A DNA stretch of 64,000 nt from Paraburkholderia saeva (GTDB taxonomy: Bacteria > Pseudomonadota > Gammaproteobacteria > Burkholderiales > Burkholderiaceae). This document shows, in pieces, positions 26,220-34,891 of this stretch (positions within the stretch are counted from its first letter, which is position 1; the number at the start of each line of letters is the position of its first letter). Under the pieces are notes generated by a model, which worked only from the letters and a program-made list of their open reading frames with translations, had not been told where the DNA came from and searched no databases. Both the position numbers and the translations under genes were made by a program. The stretch lies in contig NZ_CAJQZC010000008.1 of the NCBI RefSeq assembly GCF_907164555.1, positions 237,912-301,911 of the forward strand, read 5' to 3'.

Positions 26220-26465
26220 CGGCCTCCGGGCGCTCCGGTTCGCACAACCGGTTGCGCCTGGGGAGATTTTCTGTTCGACCAGTTCATATCGCCGCGATGC
26301 CGGCGCGGTGCGCTCGAACGATTGACGACCGGCCTCCAGCGCATTTCTCCCCACTGACTACAATGATGCTATCGGACAGTGTCCGCAAGGACGCTGCGTT
26401 GCGCCACGTTCGTTGCATGCGCATCCTGTGACAAGGCGACCAGACGTTTCAGGAGAACATCGCTT

Positions 26466-28388
26466 ATGGTTATTCAACGCGTCTGTGCCGTATTCGCTGC
26501 CGCAGTGCTCAGCGCGGCGACTGCACCGGAATGCCAGGCGCAGTACACCACCGACTGGCTGGCGAACACGTTCGGAACGAGCACCACCTACGTCGGTAAC
26601 GGCGCTCGTTCCATGTGGGTGGCGCCCGAAGGCGTTATCTATACAGCATCGCTATGGGATGAAAACGAAGGGGGCGTCGCCCTCTACCGGAATGGCCAGA
26701 GCGCAGGTTCCATTGGGCTCCACAACGACTTTCAGGGCAGCGCCATTACGGGCAATGCAACGTCGATCTTCGCGGCCCTGCAGTTCAGCAGAACGGATGG
26801 CGGTGGACGGGTAGGACGATACAACCGGACCACTCAAACGCGTGACCTCGTTATTCCCGTCAGCGCGGATACGACCGAGGTGCGTGCCGATGTCGTTACC
26901 GGACTCGCGACGTCGGGCTCGCTTCTCTATGCAAGCGACTTCCCTGGAAATCGCGTGCGCGTCTTCACCACCGACGGCGTCTGGCAGCGGGATATCAACG
27001 TCGCGGGCCCAGGCGCGCTCGCCGTGGACGGCGCCGGCAACATCTGGGTCGCGCAGAAAAACGCGGGCACGATCGCCGAATTCAGTCCCGCGGGCATGCC
27101 TTTGAACACGATCCAGATGTCTGCTGCATCCCGGCCGTCCGCGCTGTATTTCGACGCGGCCACTCGACAGCTCATGGCCGGCGACTCGGGGCCTGACATG
27201 AACATCAAGATATTCAGGACCGCCGGCAGACCCATTCAGGTTGGCACGTTCGGTATTCGGGGCGGGTATCTCGACTCGACCGCGGGCATCAAAGGTCAGG
27301 TCGGCGACAAGCGGTTCACCCGCGTGGCCGGCATCGGCAAGGACTCGGCCGGCAATCTGTATGTGCTCAACAATCCCTGGGGCGGCACCTGGGATCTCGG
27401 CCGCAACGGCAACACGGACATTCACGCCTACGACAGCTCGGGCAACCTGCGATGGAAGCTTCAGGCACTGAATTTCGAAGGCAACGGGGCACCGGACCCC
27501 GGCACGGACGGCGCGTACTTCTACGGCGGGTTCAACGTCTATACCGGCAGCGCGGGCGGAACGTTCGTGGCGAACACGGTCGATCCGGTCGACTATCCGT
27601 CCGATCCACGACTCGACATCAACGACGGTCAGCGCGGCCAGCATTTCGCGCACCTCGCGACCGTCGGGGCCAACCGGATTCTTGTGGCGTCCGGCCAGAA
27701 CCCCGGGATCTTTTACTTCTTCCATTTCAATGCGGCCAACGGCTACATCGCGATACCGGACGGCTCGCTGCCGGGTGCCGCGTTCAATACGACTGCACCT
27801 GTCACCGGCGGATTCTGCCTCGACAGCAACGGGAACATCTGGGCTGGCCTCGACAGGACGAACCACATCTACTACTACCCGCTGACGGGCTTCGATGCCA
27901 GCGGCAAGCCATCGTGGGGCGCGCCTGTGACGTACTCCACGCCGAGGTCCATCAGACCCATGACGCGAATCATCTACCTCGCCGGCAGCGACACGATGAT
28001 CCTCGCGCAAGGCATTGGCGGTAGCACGGACTGGACGTCGATCGGAACGAGGATCGAGGTGTATCACGGCTGGCGCGCAGGCAACCAGAGCTCGCCGAAT
28101 CCGGTGATCAACATCGCGAGCCCGAATCCCAAGTCGATTACGGCGGCCGGCAACTATCTGTTCGTCGGATACGTGCACACCGTGCCCAACATCGACGCGT
28201 TCAATCTCAACACAGGTAGTCTCGCCATCACGTTGACCAATACCAGCGCGGGTAAGGTTGATGTCGGCAATGACGTGGATTCGATGTACGGCCTCCGGTC
28301 ATATCTGCGATCGACGGGCGAGTACGTGATCACGAAAGATAACTACAACGAATCCAGCATCATCGTTTATCGCTGGACGCCTGGCTGA
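26466..28388 (+). CDS. Secreted NHL/beta-propeller-like protein of unknown function
   Basis: 640 residues. A signal peptide ('VIQRVCAVFAAAVLSAATAP', cleavage near 'CQAQ') precedes a chain of blade-like repeats: 'ALAVDGAGNIWVAQKNAGTI', 'GIGKDSAGNLYVLNNPWGGT', 'GFCLDSNGNIWAGLDRTNHI'. NHL/SMP-30-type propellers bind ligands or act as lactonases and dehydrogenases, but I see no decisive catalytic motif. ATG 26466 follows CAGGAG. It stands alone between the GntR cluster and LAL1, on the same strand. Confidence 0.8.
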   Translation: MVIQRVCAVFAAAVLSAATAPECQAQYTTDWLANTFGTSTTYVGNGARSMWVAPEGVIYTASLWDENEGGVALYRNGQSAGSIGLHNDFQGSAITGNATSIFAALQFSRTDGGGRVGRYNRTTQTRDLVIPVSADTTEVRADVVTGLATSGSLLYASDFPGNRVRVFTTDGVWQRDINVAGPGALAVDGAGNIWVAQKNAGTIAEFSPAGMPLNTIQMSAASRPSALYFDAATRQLMAGDSGPDMNIKIFRTAGRPIQVGTFGIRGGYLDSTAGIKGQVGDKRFTRVAGIGKDSAGNLYVLNNPWGGTWDLGRNGNTDIHAYDSSGNLRWKLQALNFEGNGAPDPGTDGAYFYGGFNVYTGSAGGTFVANTVDPVDYPSDPRLDINDGQRGQHFAHLATVGANRILVASGQNPGIFYFFHFNAANGYIAIPDGSLPGAAFNTTAPVTGGFCLDSNGNIWAGLDRTNHIYYYPLTGFDASGKPSWGAPVTYSTPRSIRPMTRIIYLAGSDTMILAQGIGGSTDWTSIGTRIEVYHGWRAGNQSSPNPVINIASPNPKSITAAGNYLFVGYVHTVPNIDAFNLNTGSLAITLTNTSAGKVDVGNDVDSMYGLRSYLRSTGEYVITKDNYNESSIIVYRWTPG

Positions 28389-28460
28389 ACCCGCGCCCCG
28401 CGCGCGGAACCGGAGCATTTGGGCCGGATTCTGCGTGGGGGTGGCGGCGGACGCCGCCAC

Positions 28461-28477
28461 CCACCCGTATCGGGTAG
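28461..28477. promoter_or_regulatory. Candidate LAL box 1 (upstream of LAL1)
   Basis: CCACCC-GTATC-GGGTAG, a near-palindrome (half-site CYACCC) ending 121 bp before the LAL1 ATG. The same 6-N5-6 pattern recurs at 31378, 51680 and 63312, each 100-131 bp before a start codon. A TATACT-like -10 element lies about 45 bp downstream. Suggests autoregulation of LAL1. Confidence 0.65.
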
Positions 28478-28598
28478 GGGGCCGCGAAATGACCCGAAGT
28501 ATGTCGGCGCACTCCTATACTGCTGCCAGTGCGCTCCGTGGCGACGCTATCTGTCGCTTCATGCGCGCACGTTCGTTGGCCTCTTTCGTTTTCTCAGC

Positions 28599-31394
28599 AT
28601 GTCCGAATCCGGTGAACCCTCAGTAGTAGAGCGCGTCTCCCCCAGACCCGCCATCGAGCCTGTAACTGGCACGCGGCTGGCTCCGCCACGTGGAGCGCGG
28701 CAACTGATGCCGCGCCAAGCACTGTTGGGGCGCCTCCTTGAAGCGCGACGCCAGCGGTGCGTCGTTATTCAGGGGCCGGCGGGCAGCGCCAAGACCAGCA
28801 CCATGATCGCGCTGCGACAGGCCATGCTGACGCTGGACTTCGACGTGGCCTGGCTATCGCTGGTGCCCGAGGACGACGACCTCACCTCGTTCTTTAGCGG
28901 GCTGCTCGCCAGCCTCGCGAGCGTAGATCCGGCAATTGTCCGCGAAGCGGAGTTGCTCGTCGGACGCGGGAGCGACGGCAGGGCTGTCGAGCATTGGGTG
29001 ATCACGCTTGTGCGCGGCATCGGGCGTCGCAAGCGCGAACTGGTCCTGATGCTCGACGACGTCCACCACATCGGGAATGCCCGGATTCTGGAGGCGCTGC
29101 GCTGGCTGCTCGATTACGCACCGCCCCAGCTTCATGTCGTGCTGGCTTCGCGACGCGCATTGCCGGTGTCGCTCGCGCGGCTGCGCGCGCAGGGCCTCGC
29201 GACGGAACTCGATCGCGAGGATCTGCGGTTTTCGGCCGAGGAGTCGGAGCGGTTTTTGCGTGAGCAACTCGGCGACGTGGCAAAACGCGACGCGCAGGTC
29301 GTGCACGAACTGACCGATGGCTGGGCCGCGGGCCTGCAACTGTTTGCCATCGACCTCAAGACGCGGAAAGACGCAGTCTTCACGCCTGCAACAGTGCGCG
29401 ATGCCGAGACTTTCGCGCACTACTTCGAACGTGAAGTGCTGGAGCGCCTTGCGCCCGACAATCTGCTCCTGCTCACCCGCGCGGCCCTGTGCGAGCAATT
29501 CTGCGCGCCACTGTGCGCACATTTGATGCGGTACACCGGCGCCGATGGCGACGTCGCCGCGCGACTCGGTCGCCTGGAGGGCGACAACCTGTTCATTACG
29601 CAGACCGGCGTCGGGCAGGGCAGCGAAACATGGTATCGACTGCATCCGTTGCTGCGCGAGGTTCTTCAACGCAGGATCACGGGTCTGCCAGATGAGCAGC
29701 GGCGCGCACTGCACGCAGCGGCCTGGGAATGGCTCAGTGCGCGTGGTTACGTCGACGAAGCCGTGCATCAGGCGGTGCTGGCGGACAACGCACACGCCGC
29801 TGCCGACCTCGTGGAAGGGTGCGCGCACGATTTGCTCGCGCGAGGCGAACTTGGCCAGCTTGCGGGCCTGATGCGCCGCCTGCCGCCAGCGCAGGTTGGC
29901 GCGCGCTTCGACCTGCGCGTCATCATGGCGTACCTGCAGATGTATGCAGGGGAAACCGACGCGCTCACGCAGAGCATCCAGCAGATCGCATCCCGCAACG
30001 AGCGGCCCGACCCGCGTCAGCGGTACGCACTGGCGCTGCTGCGCGGCGGCCTCGCGTTACAGCGAGACGATACGGATTCGGTTGTGGCCCTGTTGCCGGA
30101 ACTCCAGCGCATTCCCCCAGGCGCTGACGATTTCACGCATGCCGGTCGCAGCAATATCCTCTCGTGGATGTTTATCCTTCGCGGCGAATATGAGCAGGCG
30201 CGCAAGGTGCTGGAGGAGGGGGCGCTGCACGGCGGCGCGCCGCGTGGTGTCCTGCTCGGCCGCTGCATGAGCGGCATGACGCACGCTGCCGAAGGGCAGG
30301 TGCTGCTCGCCGAGCGCGTCTTTTGCGACGTGCTGGCCGAGGCGGAGAAACAGGGGCCGGCCTATGTCGGCATCGCGTGCATGGCCGCGGCGTTACTTGG
30401 CGAGGCACTTTACGAACTGAACGATGTCGATGCCGCATTCCGGCTGCTCGAAGAGCGCATCGATGTGCTGGAGCGCGTATCGATTCCGGACACGGTCCTG
30501 CGTGCGCTCGTGGCGCTCGCGAGCGCGCACTGGTTCGCCGGTCGACGGCTTGAGGCATACGACTGCCTCGAACGGCTTGAGGATTACGCAAAGGCACATG
30601 GCGTAGACCGTCTCCTCGCGAACGCGCTATGTTTGCGCTCGCGCTGGCTGCTGGACGAAGGAAGTCTCGACGAAGCCGAGACGGCATTGCTGCGATGCGA
30701 AGCCCTCGCGGCACGCTATGACGGCGCGGTGCGCAGCACGGCCTGGGAGATCCAGGTGTGCGCAGATCTCGCGCGCATTTGCATGTGTCTGCATCTGAAC
30801 GACTTTGATGGCGCGATGGCGCGTCTCAAGCCGCTCCGTGCGATATCCGAGGCGGGCGGTCGTTGGTGCCGCGTTGCCCGCCTGCGCATGCAGATGTCGA
30901 TCGCTGAGAAAGGGCGGCACAACGACAAGGCCGCGCGCGAGCATCTGGTTGAAGCGTTGCGGCTGGGTCACCGGCTGGGACTGATGCGCAGCCTGCTCGA
31001 CGAACTCGGCGAATGCCGCCAGATTCTCAATGCACTGCCGCTTGAGGAGGGCTTCGATCCCGTACTCGCCTTCCATGCACAGCGGCTGATCGACGCCGGG
31101 CAGGCAACGGCGCCCGTTGAATCACAAACGGCTGCGACGCATGTGCCGTTCCTGTCGCTGAGCGAACGCGAAAACGAAGTGCTGGGCCTGCTTGCGCTGG
31201 CGCTGCCGAACAAAAAAATTGCGCGCGTGATGGACGTTTCACTCGACACGGTCAAGTGGCACCTGAAGAACATCTACCGGAAACTGGACGTGTCAGGCCG
31301 TGACGGCGCCGTCGCAAGAATGCGCGAGGCCGGCGCCGGCAAGCCGCTGCCGCATTCGCAAATGCCGACATCCACTGCCACTCCACAGGGGTAG
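28599..31394 (+). CDS. MalT-like LAL-type LuxR regulator (LAL1)
   Basis: 931 residues. Order: an N-terminal STAND-type ATPase with a P-loop region 'VVIQGPAGSAKTSTMIAL' and Walker B 'LVLMLDDVHHI', a winged-helix spacer, a long helical TPR-like region (about 350-830), and a C-terminal LuxR HTH 'LSLSERENEVLGLLALALPN' continuing 'KKIARVMDVSLDTVKWHL'. The P-loop reads GxxxxAK rather than GxxxxGK, a weakened Walker A. I choose ATG 28599 because the longer frame would run through the candidate operator and there is no better site; no clear ribosome site is seen. Paralogue of LAL2 at 51761. Probably controls the adjacent acyl-CoA operons. Confidence 0.88.
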   Translation: MSESGEPSVVERVSPRPAIEPVTGTRLAPPRGARQLMPRQALLGRLLEARRQRCVVIQGPAGSAKTSTMIALRQAMLTLDFDVAWLSLVPEDDDLTSFFSGLLASLASVDPAIVREAELLVGRGSDGRAVEHWVITLVRGIGRRKRELVLMLDDVHHIGNARILEALRWLLDYAPPQLHVVLASRRALPVSLARLRAQGLATELDREDLRFSAEESERFLREQLGDVAKRDAQVVHELTDGWAAGLQLFAIDLKTRKDAVFTPATVRDAETFAHYFEREVLERLAPDNLLLLTRAALCEQFCAPLCAHLMRYTGADGDVAARLGRLEGDNLFITQTGVGQGSETWYRLHPLLREVLQRRITGLPDEQRRALHAAAWEWLSARGYVDEAVHQAVLADNAHAAADLVEGCAHDLLARGELGQLAGLMRRLPPAQVGARFDLRVIMAYLQMYAGETDALTQSIQQIASRNERPDPRQRYALALLRGGLALQRDDTDSVVALLPELQRIPPGADDFTHAGRSNILSWMFILRGEYEQARKVLEEGALHGGAPRGVLLGRCMSGMTHAAEGQVLLAERVFCDVLAEAEKQGPAYVGIACMAAALLGEALYELNDVDAAFRLLEERIDVLERVSIPDTVLRALVALASAHWFAGRRLEAYDCLERLEDYAKAHGVDRLLANALCLRSRWLLDEGSLDEAETALLRCEALAARYDGAVRSTAWEIQVCADLARICMCLHLNDFDGAMARLKPLRAISEAGGRWCRVARLRMQMSIAEKGRHNDKAAREHLVEALRLGHRLGLMRSLLDELGECRQILNALPLEEGFDPVLAFHAQRLIDAGQATAPVESQTAATHVPFLSLSERENEVLGLLALALPNKKIARVMDVSLDTVKWHLKNIYRKLDVSGRDGAVARMREAGAGKPLPHSQMPTSTATPQG
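31378..31394. promoter_or_regulatory. Candidate LAL box 2 (upstream of rightward acyl-CoA operon)
   Basis: CCACTC-CACAG-GGGTAG, overlapping the last codons of LAL1 and ending 100 bp before the GTG of the first ACAD gene. It differs from box 4 (63312) at only one of 17 positions. The overlap with the LAL1 stop codon (TAG inside GGGTAG) is notable. Confidence 0.65.
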
Positions 31395-31494
31395 GCTCGC
31401 TCGCACCCACCGCCGCGCACAATCCATTCATTGACGCAGCGGACCGATACACCGGTATGCGTTGCCCGATCAATCAATCGATGAGGAGCGTGCG

Positions 31495-32634
31495 GTGGAA
31501 GTCAAGCGTAATGTCTATCGCGAGGATCACGAGATGCTGCGTGAAACCGCGCGGCGTTTCTTCGAACGCGAGTGTTTGCCGCGTCAGGCAAAGTGGGACG
31601 AAGCGGGCTGTGTCGATCGCGAGACGTGGCTGAAAGCCGGCCGCGAAGGTCTGCTGTGTGTGACCGTGCCGGAAGAATACGGTGGTGGCGGCGGCGATTT
31701 CGGCCATTCGGCGATCGTCGCGGAAGAGCTGCACCGTGCGGGCGTGTCCGGCTTCAGCTATTCCGTGCACTCCGATATCACCGCACCCTACATCGTGCGG
31801 CTCGGCACCGAAGAACAGAAGCGCAACTGGCTGCCGCCCATCTGCCGCGGCGAAAAAATCCTCGCCATCGCGATGACCGAACCCGGTACCGGCTCCGATC
31901 TGAAGTCGATCCGCACGACTGCGGTACGTGACGGCGACGACTACGTCATCAACGGCAGCAAGACCTTCATCTCGAACGGCCTGAACTGCGACATGGTGGT
32001 AGTGGTCTGCAAGACGGACCCGTCCGCCGGTGCGAAGGGCGTGAGCCTCATCATGGTCGAAACGGATCGTGAAGGCTTTCGCCGTGGTCGCAAGCTCGAG
32101 AAAGTGGGCCAGGCTGCGGCCGATACGGCGGAACTTTTCTTCGACAACGTGCGTGTGCCGGCGACCAACCTGATCGGTAACGAGAACGGCGGCTTCATCC
32201 ACCTGATGGAAGAGCTGCCCCAGGAGCGCCTGATCATCGCGGTGTATTGCGCGGCGAAGCTCGAACGGCAGCTCGAACTGACGCTGCAATACGTCAAGGA
32301 CCGCCGCGCGTTCAACCAGACCGTGTGGGACTTCCAGAACACAAAGTTCAAGCTCGCCGACGTGAAGGCGCAGGCCGTCGCGGTTCGCACGCTCGTTGAC
32401 TACTACATTCGCGAGCACATGGAGCGCAGGCTCACGCTGCAGGAAGCGGCCATCGCGAAGCTGTTCGCGACCGAAGCGATGTGGAAGTGCATCGACGAAA
32501 TGGTGCAGTTGCATGGCGGCTACGGCTACATGCTTGAGTATCCGATTGCCCGCGCGTTCGCCGACATGCGCGTGACGCGCATCTTCGGCGGGACGAGCGA
32601 AGTGCTGCGGGATCTCATCTCGCGCAGGCTGTAA
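31495..32634 (+). CDS. Acyl-CoA dehydrogenase, long-chain-like (ACAD-1)
   Basis: 379 residues. FAD/substrate motifs 'IAMTEPGTGSDLKSIRTTAV' and 'LHGGYGYMLEYPIARAFADM', ending 'IFGGTSEVLRDLISRRL'. The usual C-terminal YEGT catalytic Glu is replaced (FGGT), while 'ELPQERLIIA' is present, the arrangement of LCAD-type enzymes whose base lies in that earlier helix. GTG 31495 is preceded by GAGGAG and gives the same length as its paralogue at 48487. First gene of the rightward operon; electrons should pass to EtfAB encoded at its end. Confidence 0.92.
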   Translation: MEVKRNVYREDHEMLRETARRFFERECLPRQAKWDEAGCVDRETWLKAGREGLLCVTVPEEYGGGGGDFGHSAIVAEELHRAGVSGFSYSVHSDITAPYIVRLGTEEQKRNWLPPICRGEKILAIAMTEPGTGSDLKSIRTTAVRDGDDYVINGSKTFISNGLNCDMVVVVCKTDPSAGAKGVSLIMVETDREGFRRGRKLEKVGQAAADTAELFFDNVRVPATNLIGNENGGFIHLMEELPQERLIIAVYCAAKLERQLELTLQYVKDRRAFNQTVWDFQNTKFKLADVKAQAVAVRTLVDYYIREHMERRLTLQEAAIAKLFATEAMWKCIDEMVQLHGGYGYMLEYPIARAFADMRVTRIFGGTSEVLRDLISRRL

Positions 32635-32660
32635 GTCTGATTACCTTTTGAGGAAGCATC

Positions 32661-33848
32661 ATGAGCGAGAAAGTACTGGTAGCCGGCGTCGGGATGATCC
32701 AGTTCGCCAAACCGGGCGCGAGCCAGAGCTACATCGAAATGGGCGCCGAAGCGACCCGCCGTGCGCTGGCCGATGCCGGCATTGCCTACGACCTGGTGCA
32801 GCAGGCATTCGCCGGCTACGTATATGGGGACTCCACGTGCGGACAGACGGCGCTGTACGAAGTGGGCATGACGGGTATTCCGATCGTCAACGTCAACAAT
32901 AACTGCTCGACGGGATCGACCGCGCTCTATCTCGCGCGCCAGGCGATCGCCACCGGCGATGCCGACTGCGTGCTGGCGCTCGGTTTCGAACAGATGCAGG
33001 CAGGCGCATTGAAGTCGCACTGGGACGACCGCCCGGTAACGCGCGCGCGTTTCGTGCCGATCATGCACGGCCTGACCGCCGACCTCGCGCATCTTCCGCA
33101 GGCGCTTCGCACTTTTGGCGGCGCGGGTCGTGAACACATGCAGCGTTACGGCACGCGCATGGAGACATTCGCCGCAGTGCGCGCGAAGGCGAGCCGCCAC
33201 GCGGCGAACAACCCGCTAGCGCTGTTTCGCAAGCAGATGACAACGGAAGACGTCATGAACGACACGGTGCTGATGCCGGGCGTGATGACGCGTCTGATGG
33301 CCTGCCCGCCGACGTGCGGCGGCGCTGCTGCAATCCTCGTCTCCGAAAAGTTCGCGAAGAAGCATGGCCTGCGCACGGATGTGCAGATCGTCGCGCAATC
33401 CCTCACGACCGATCCGCCTGCCTCGTTCGATCCGCCTTCGATGCTTAATTACGTGGGCACGCACATGACCCGTTCGGCCGCGAACAGCGTCTACGAGAAA
33501 GCGGGTATCGGCCCGGAAGATATCGATGTCTGCGAACTGCACGACTGTTTCGCGCACAACGAAGTGATCTGCTACGAGTCGCTTGGTTTTTGTCCTGAGG
33601 GCGGCGCCGAGAAGTTCGTCAGCGACGGCGACAACACGTACGGCGGGAAGGTCGTGGTGAATCCGTCGGGCGGCCTGCTTTCCAAGGGACATCCGCTCGG
33701 TGCTACGGGTCTTGCACAGTGTTACGAGTTGACACACCAGCTGCGTGGTACCGCCGACCAGCGCCAGGTGCAGGGCGCAAAGCTCGCGCTTCAGCACAAC
33801 CTTGGCCTCGGTGGCGCGTGCGTCGTCACACTGTATGGCAGGAACTGA
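32661..33848 (+). CDS. SCPx-type thiolase (thiolase-1)
   Basis: 395 residues of the thiolase superfamily, lipid-transfer/SCPx branch. Nucleophile Cys in 'VNVNNNCSTGSTALYLARQA', His in 'DICELHDCFAHNE'-like segment ('CELHDCFAHNEVI'), and 'GGLLSKGHPLGATGLAQCYE'. Enzymes of this branch cleave 3-oxoacyl-CoAs with alpha-methyl branches, releasing propionyl-CoA, or act as aldolases. It is 26 bp after ACAD-1 and closely paralogous to the thiolase at 47272. Confidence 0.9.
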   Translation: MSEKVLVAGVGMIQFAKPGASQSYIEMGAEATRRALADAGIAYDLVQQAFAGYVYGDSTCGQTALYEVGMTGIPIVNVNNNCSTGSTALYLARQAIATGDADCVLALGFEQMQAGALKSHWDDRPVTRARFVPIMHGLTADLAHLPQALRTFGGAGREHMQRYGTRMETFAAVRAKASRHAANNPLALFRKQMTTEDVMNDTVLMPGVMTRLMACPPTCGGAAAILVSEKFAKKHGLRTDVQIVAQSLTTDPPASFDPPSMLNYVGTHMTRSAANSVYEKAGIGPEDIDVCELHDCFAHNEVICYESLGFCPEGGAEKFVSDGDNTYGGKVVVNPSGGLLSKGHPLGATGLAQCYELTHQLRGTADQRQVQGAKLALQHNLGLGGACVVTLYGRN

Positions 33849-33919
33849 TTGAAGACCGGCGCGGCGTTGGTGCCGCGCCGCGCGCAAACTTTACGTAGCA
33901 ACCTGGACAGAGGTTTCGC

Positions 33920-34855
33920 ATGGAGCAGCTTTGCAAGAATCGCGTGGTCGTCGTTACCGGCGCCGGTCGCGGCCTCGGACGCGAATACGCGCTGGAGTTC
34001 GCCCGTCATGGCGCGAAAGTGGTCGTCAACGATCTGGGTGGCAAGGGTGATGGTTCAGGCGCGGCGAGCGGCCCGGCGCTCGATGTTGTCGCGGAAATCG
34101 AGGCGCTCGGCGGTGAAGCCGTTGCGAACTTCGACGACGTAGCCGACTGGAACGGCGCGAAGAACATGATCGACACCGCGATCTCCGCGTTCGGCGGACT
34201 CGACGTGCTGGTCAACAACGCCGGTATCCTGCGCGACCGCACGCTCGCCAACATGAGCGAGGAAGACTGGGACTCGGTGATTCGCGTGCACATGCGCGGC
34301 ACGTTCGCACCTTCGCGCCACGCCGCCGCGTACTGGCGCGATGAGGCCAAGGCCGGACGTCAGCGCATCGCGCGTCTGATCAACACCAGTTCGTCGTCGG
34401 GGCTGTACTGCAACGCGGGCCAGGCCAACTATGGCGCGGCGAAGGCGGGTATCGCGGCGATGTCGGTGATTGCGTCGCGCGAGCTGGAGCGCTACGGCGT
34501 CACCGTGAACGCGATCTATCCGACCGCGATGAGCCGCCTGACCGAAGATATCTTTGCGACGCGGCGCGACGAATTCACCGCAGGCGCGCCGGCAGGCTTC
34601 GATCCGCTCGATGCCGGCAATGTCGCGCCGCTGGTGGCGTGGCTTGGCAGCACCGAATCCGGCTGTGTCACAGGCCGGGTATTCGGCGTGCGTGGCGGTC
34701 GTATCACGGTGGCGGAGGGATGGAATGCTGGTCCGCGCATCGAAAAGGACGGCCGCTGGGACGTAGCTGAACTCGGCGCGCTGATCCCGGGGCTGGTGGA
34801 AGAGGCTGCGCCGAATGCGTTGACCTCCGGCGAGCGGCCGGCGACGGTGGCGTAA
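33920..34855 (+). CDS. MFE2-type short-chain dehydrogenase (3-hydroxyacyl-CoA DH)
   Basis: 311 residues. 'VVVTGAGRGLGREYALEFAR', 'VVVNDLGGKGDGSG', 'VLVNNAGILRDRTLANMSEE' and YxxxK in 'ANYGAAKAGIAAM'. The 'NDLGG' and 'AGILRDR' combination is the signature of the dehydrogenase unit of peroxisomal multifunctional enzyme 2, which acts on 3R-hydroxyacyl-CoAs of branched and bile-acid type. Suggests an R-specific hydratase partner, available as the MaoC pair in the opposite operon. Confidence 0.9.
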   Translation: MEQLCKNRVVVVTGAGRGLGREYALEFARHGAKVVVNDLGGKGDGSGAASGPALDVVAEIEALGGEAVANFDDVADWNGAKNMIDTAISAFGGLDVLVNNAGILRDRTLANMSEEDWDSVIRVHMRGTFAPSRHAAAYWRDEAKAGRQRIARLINTSSSSGLYCNAGQANYGAAKAGIAAMSVIASRELERYGVTVNAIYPTAMSRLTEDIFATRRDEFTAGAPAGFDPLDAGNVAPLVAWLGSTESGCVTGRVFGVRGGRITVAEGWNAGPRIEKDGRWDVAELGALIPGLVEEAAPNALTSGERPATVA

Positions 34856-34891
34856 GCACTTGAAGCTGTCCCGCCTCAGAGGAGTGTGTGC

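Noticed and set aside
26800..26830. Possible further LAL box (GGGTAG in the NHL gene)
   Set aside because: Left arm CCAC(C/T)C is missing at N5 spacing and the site is inside a coding region.
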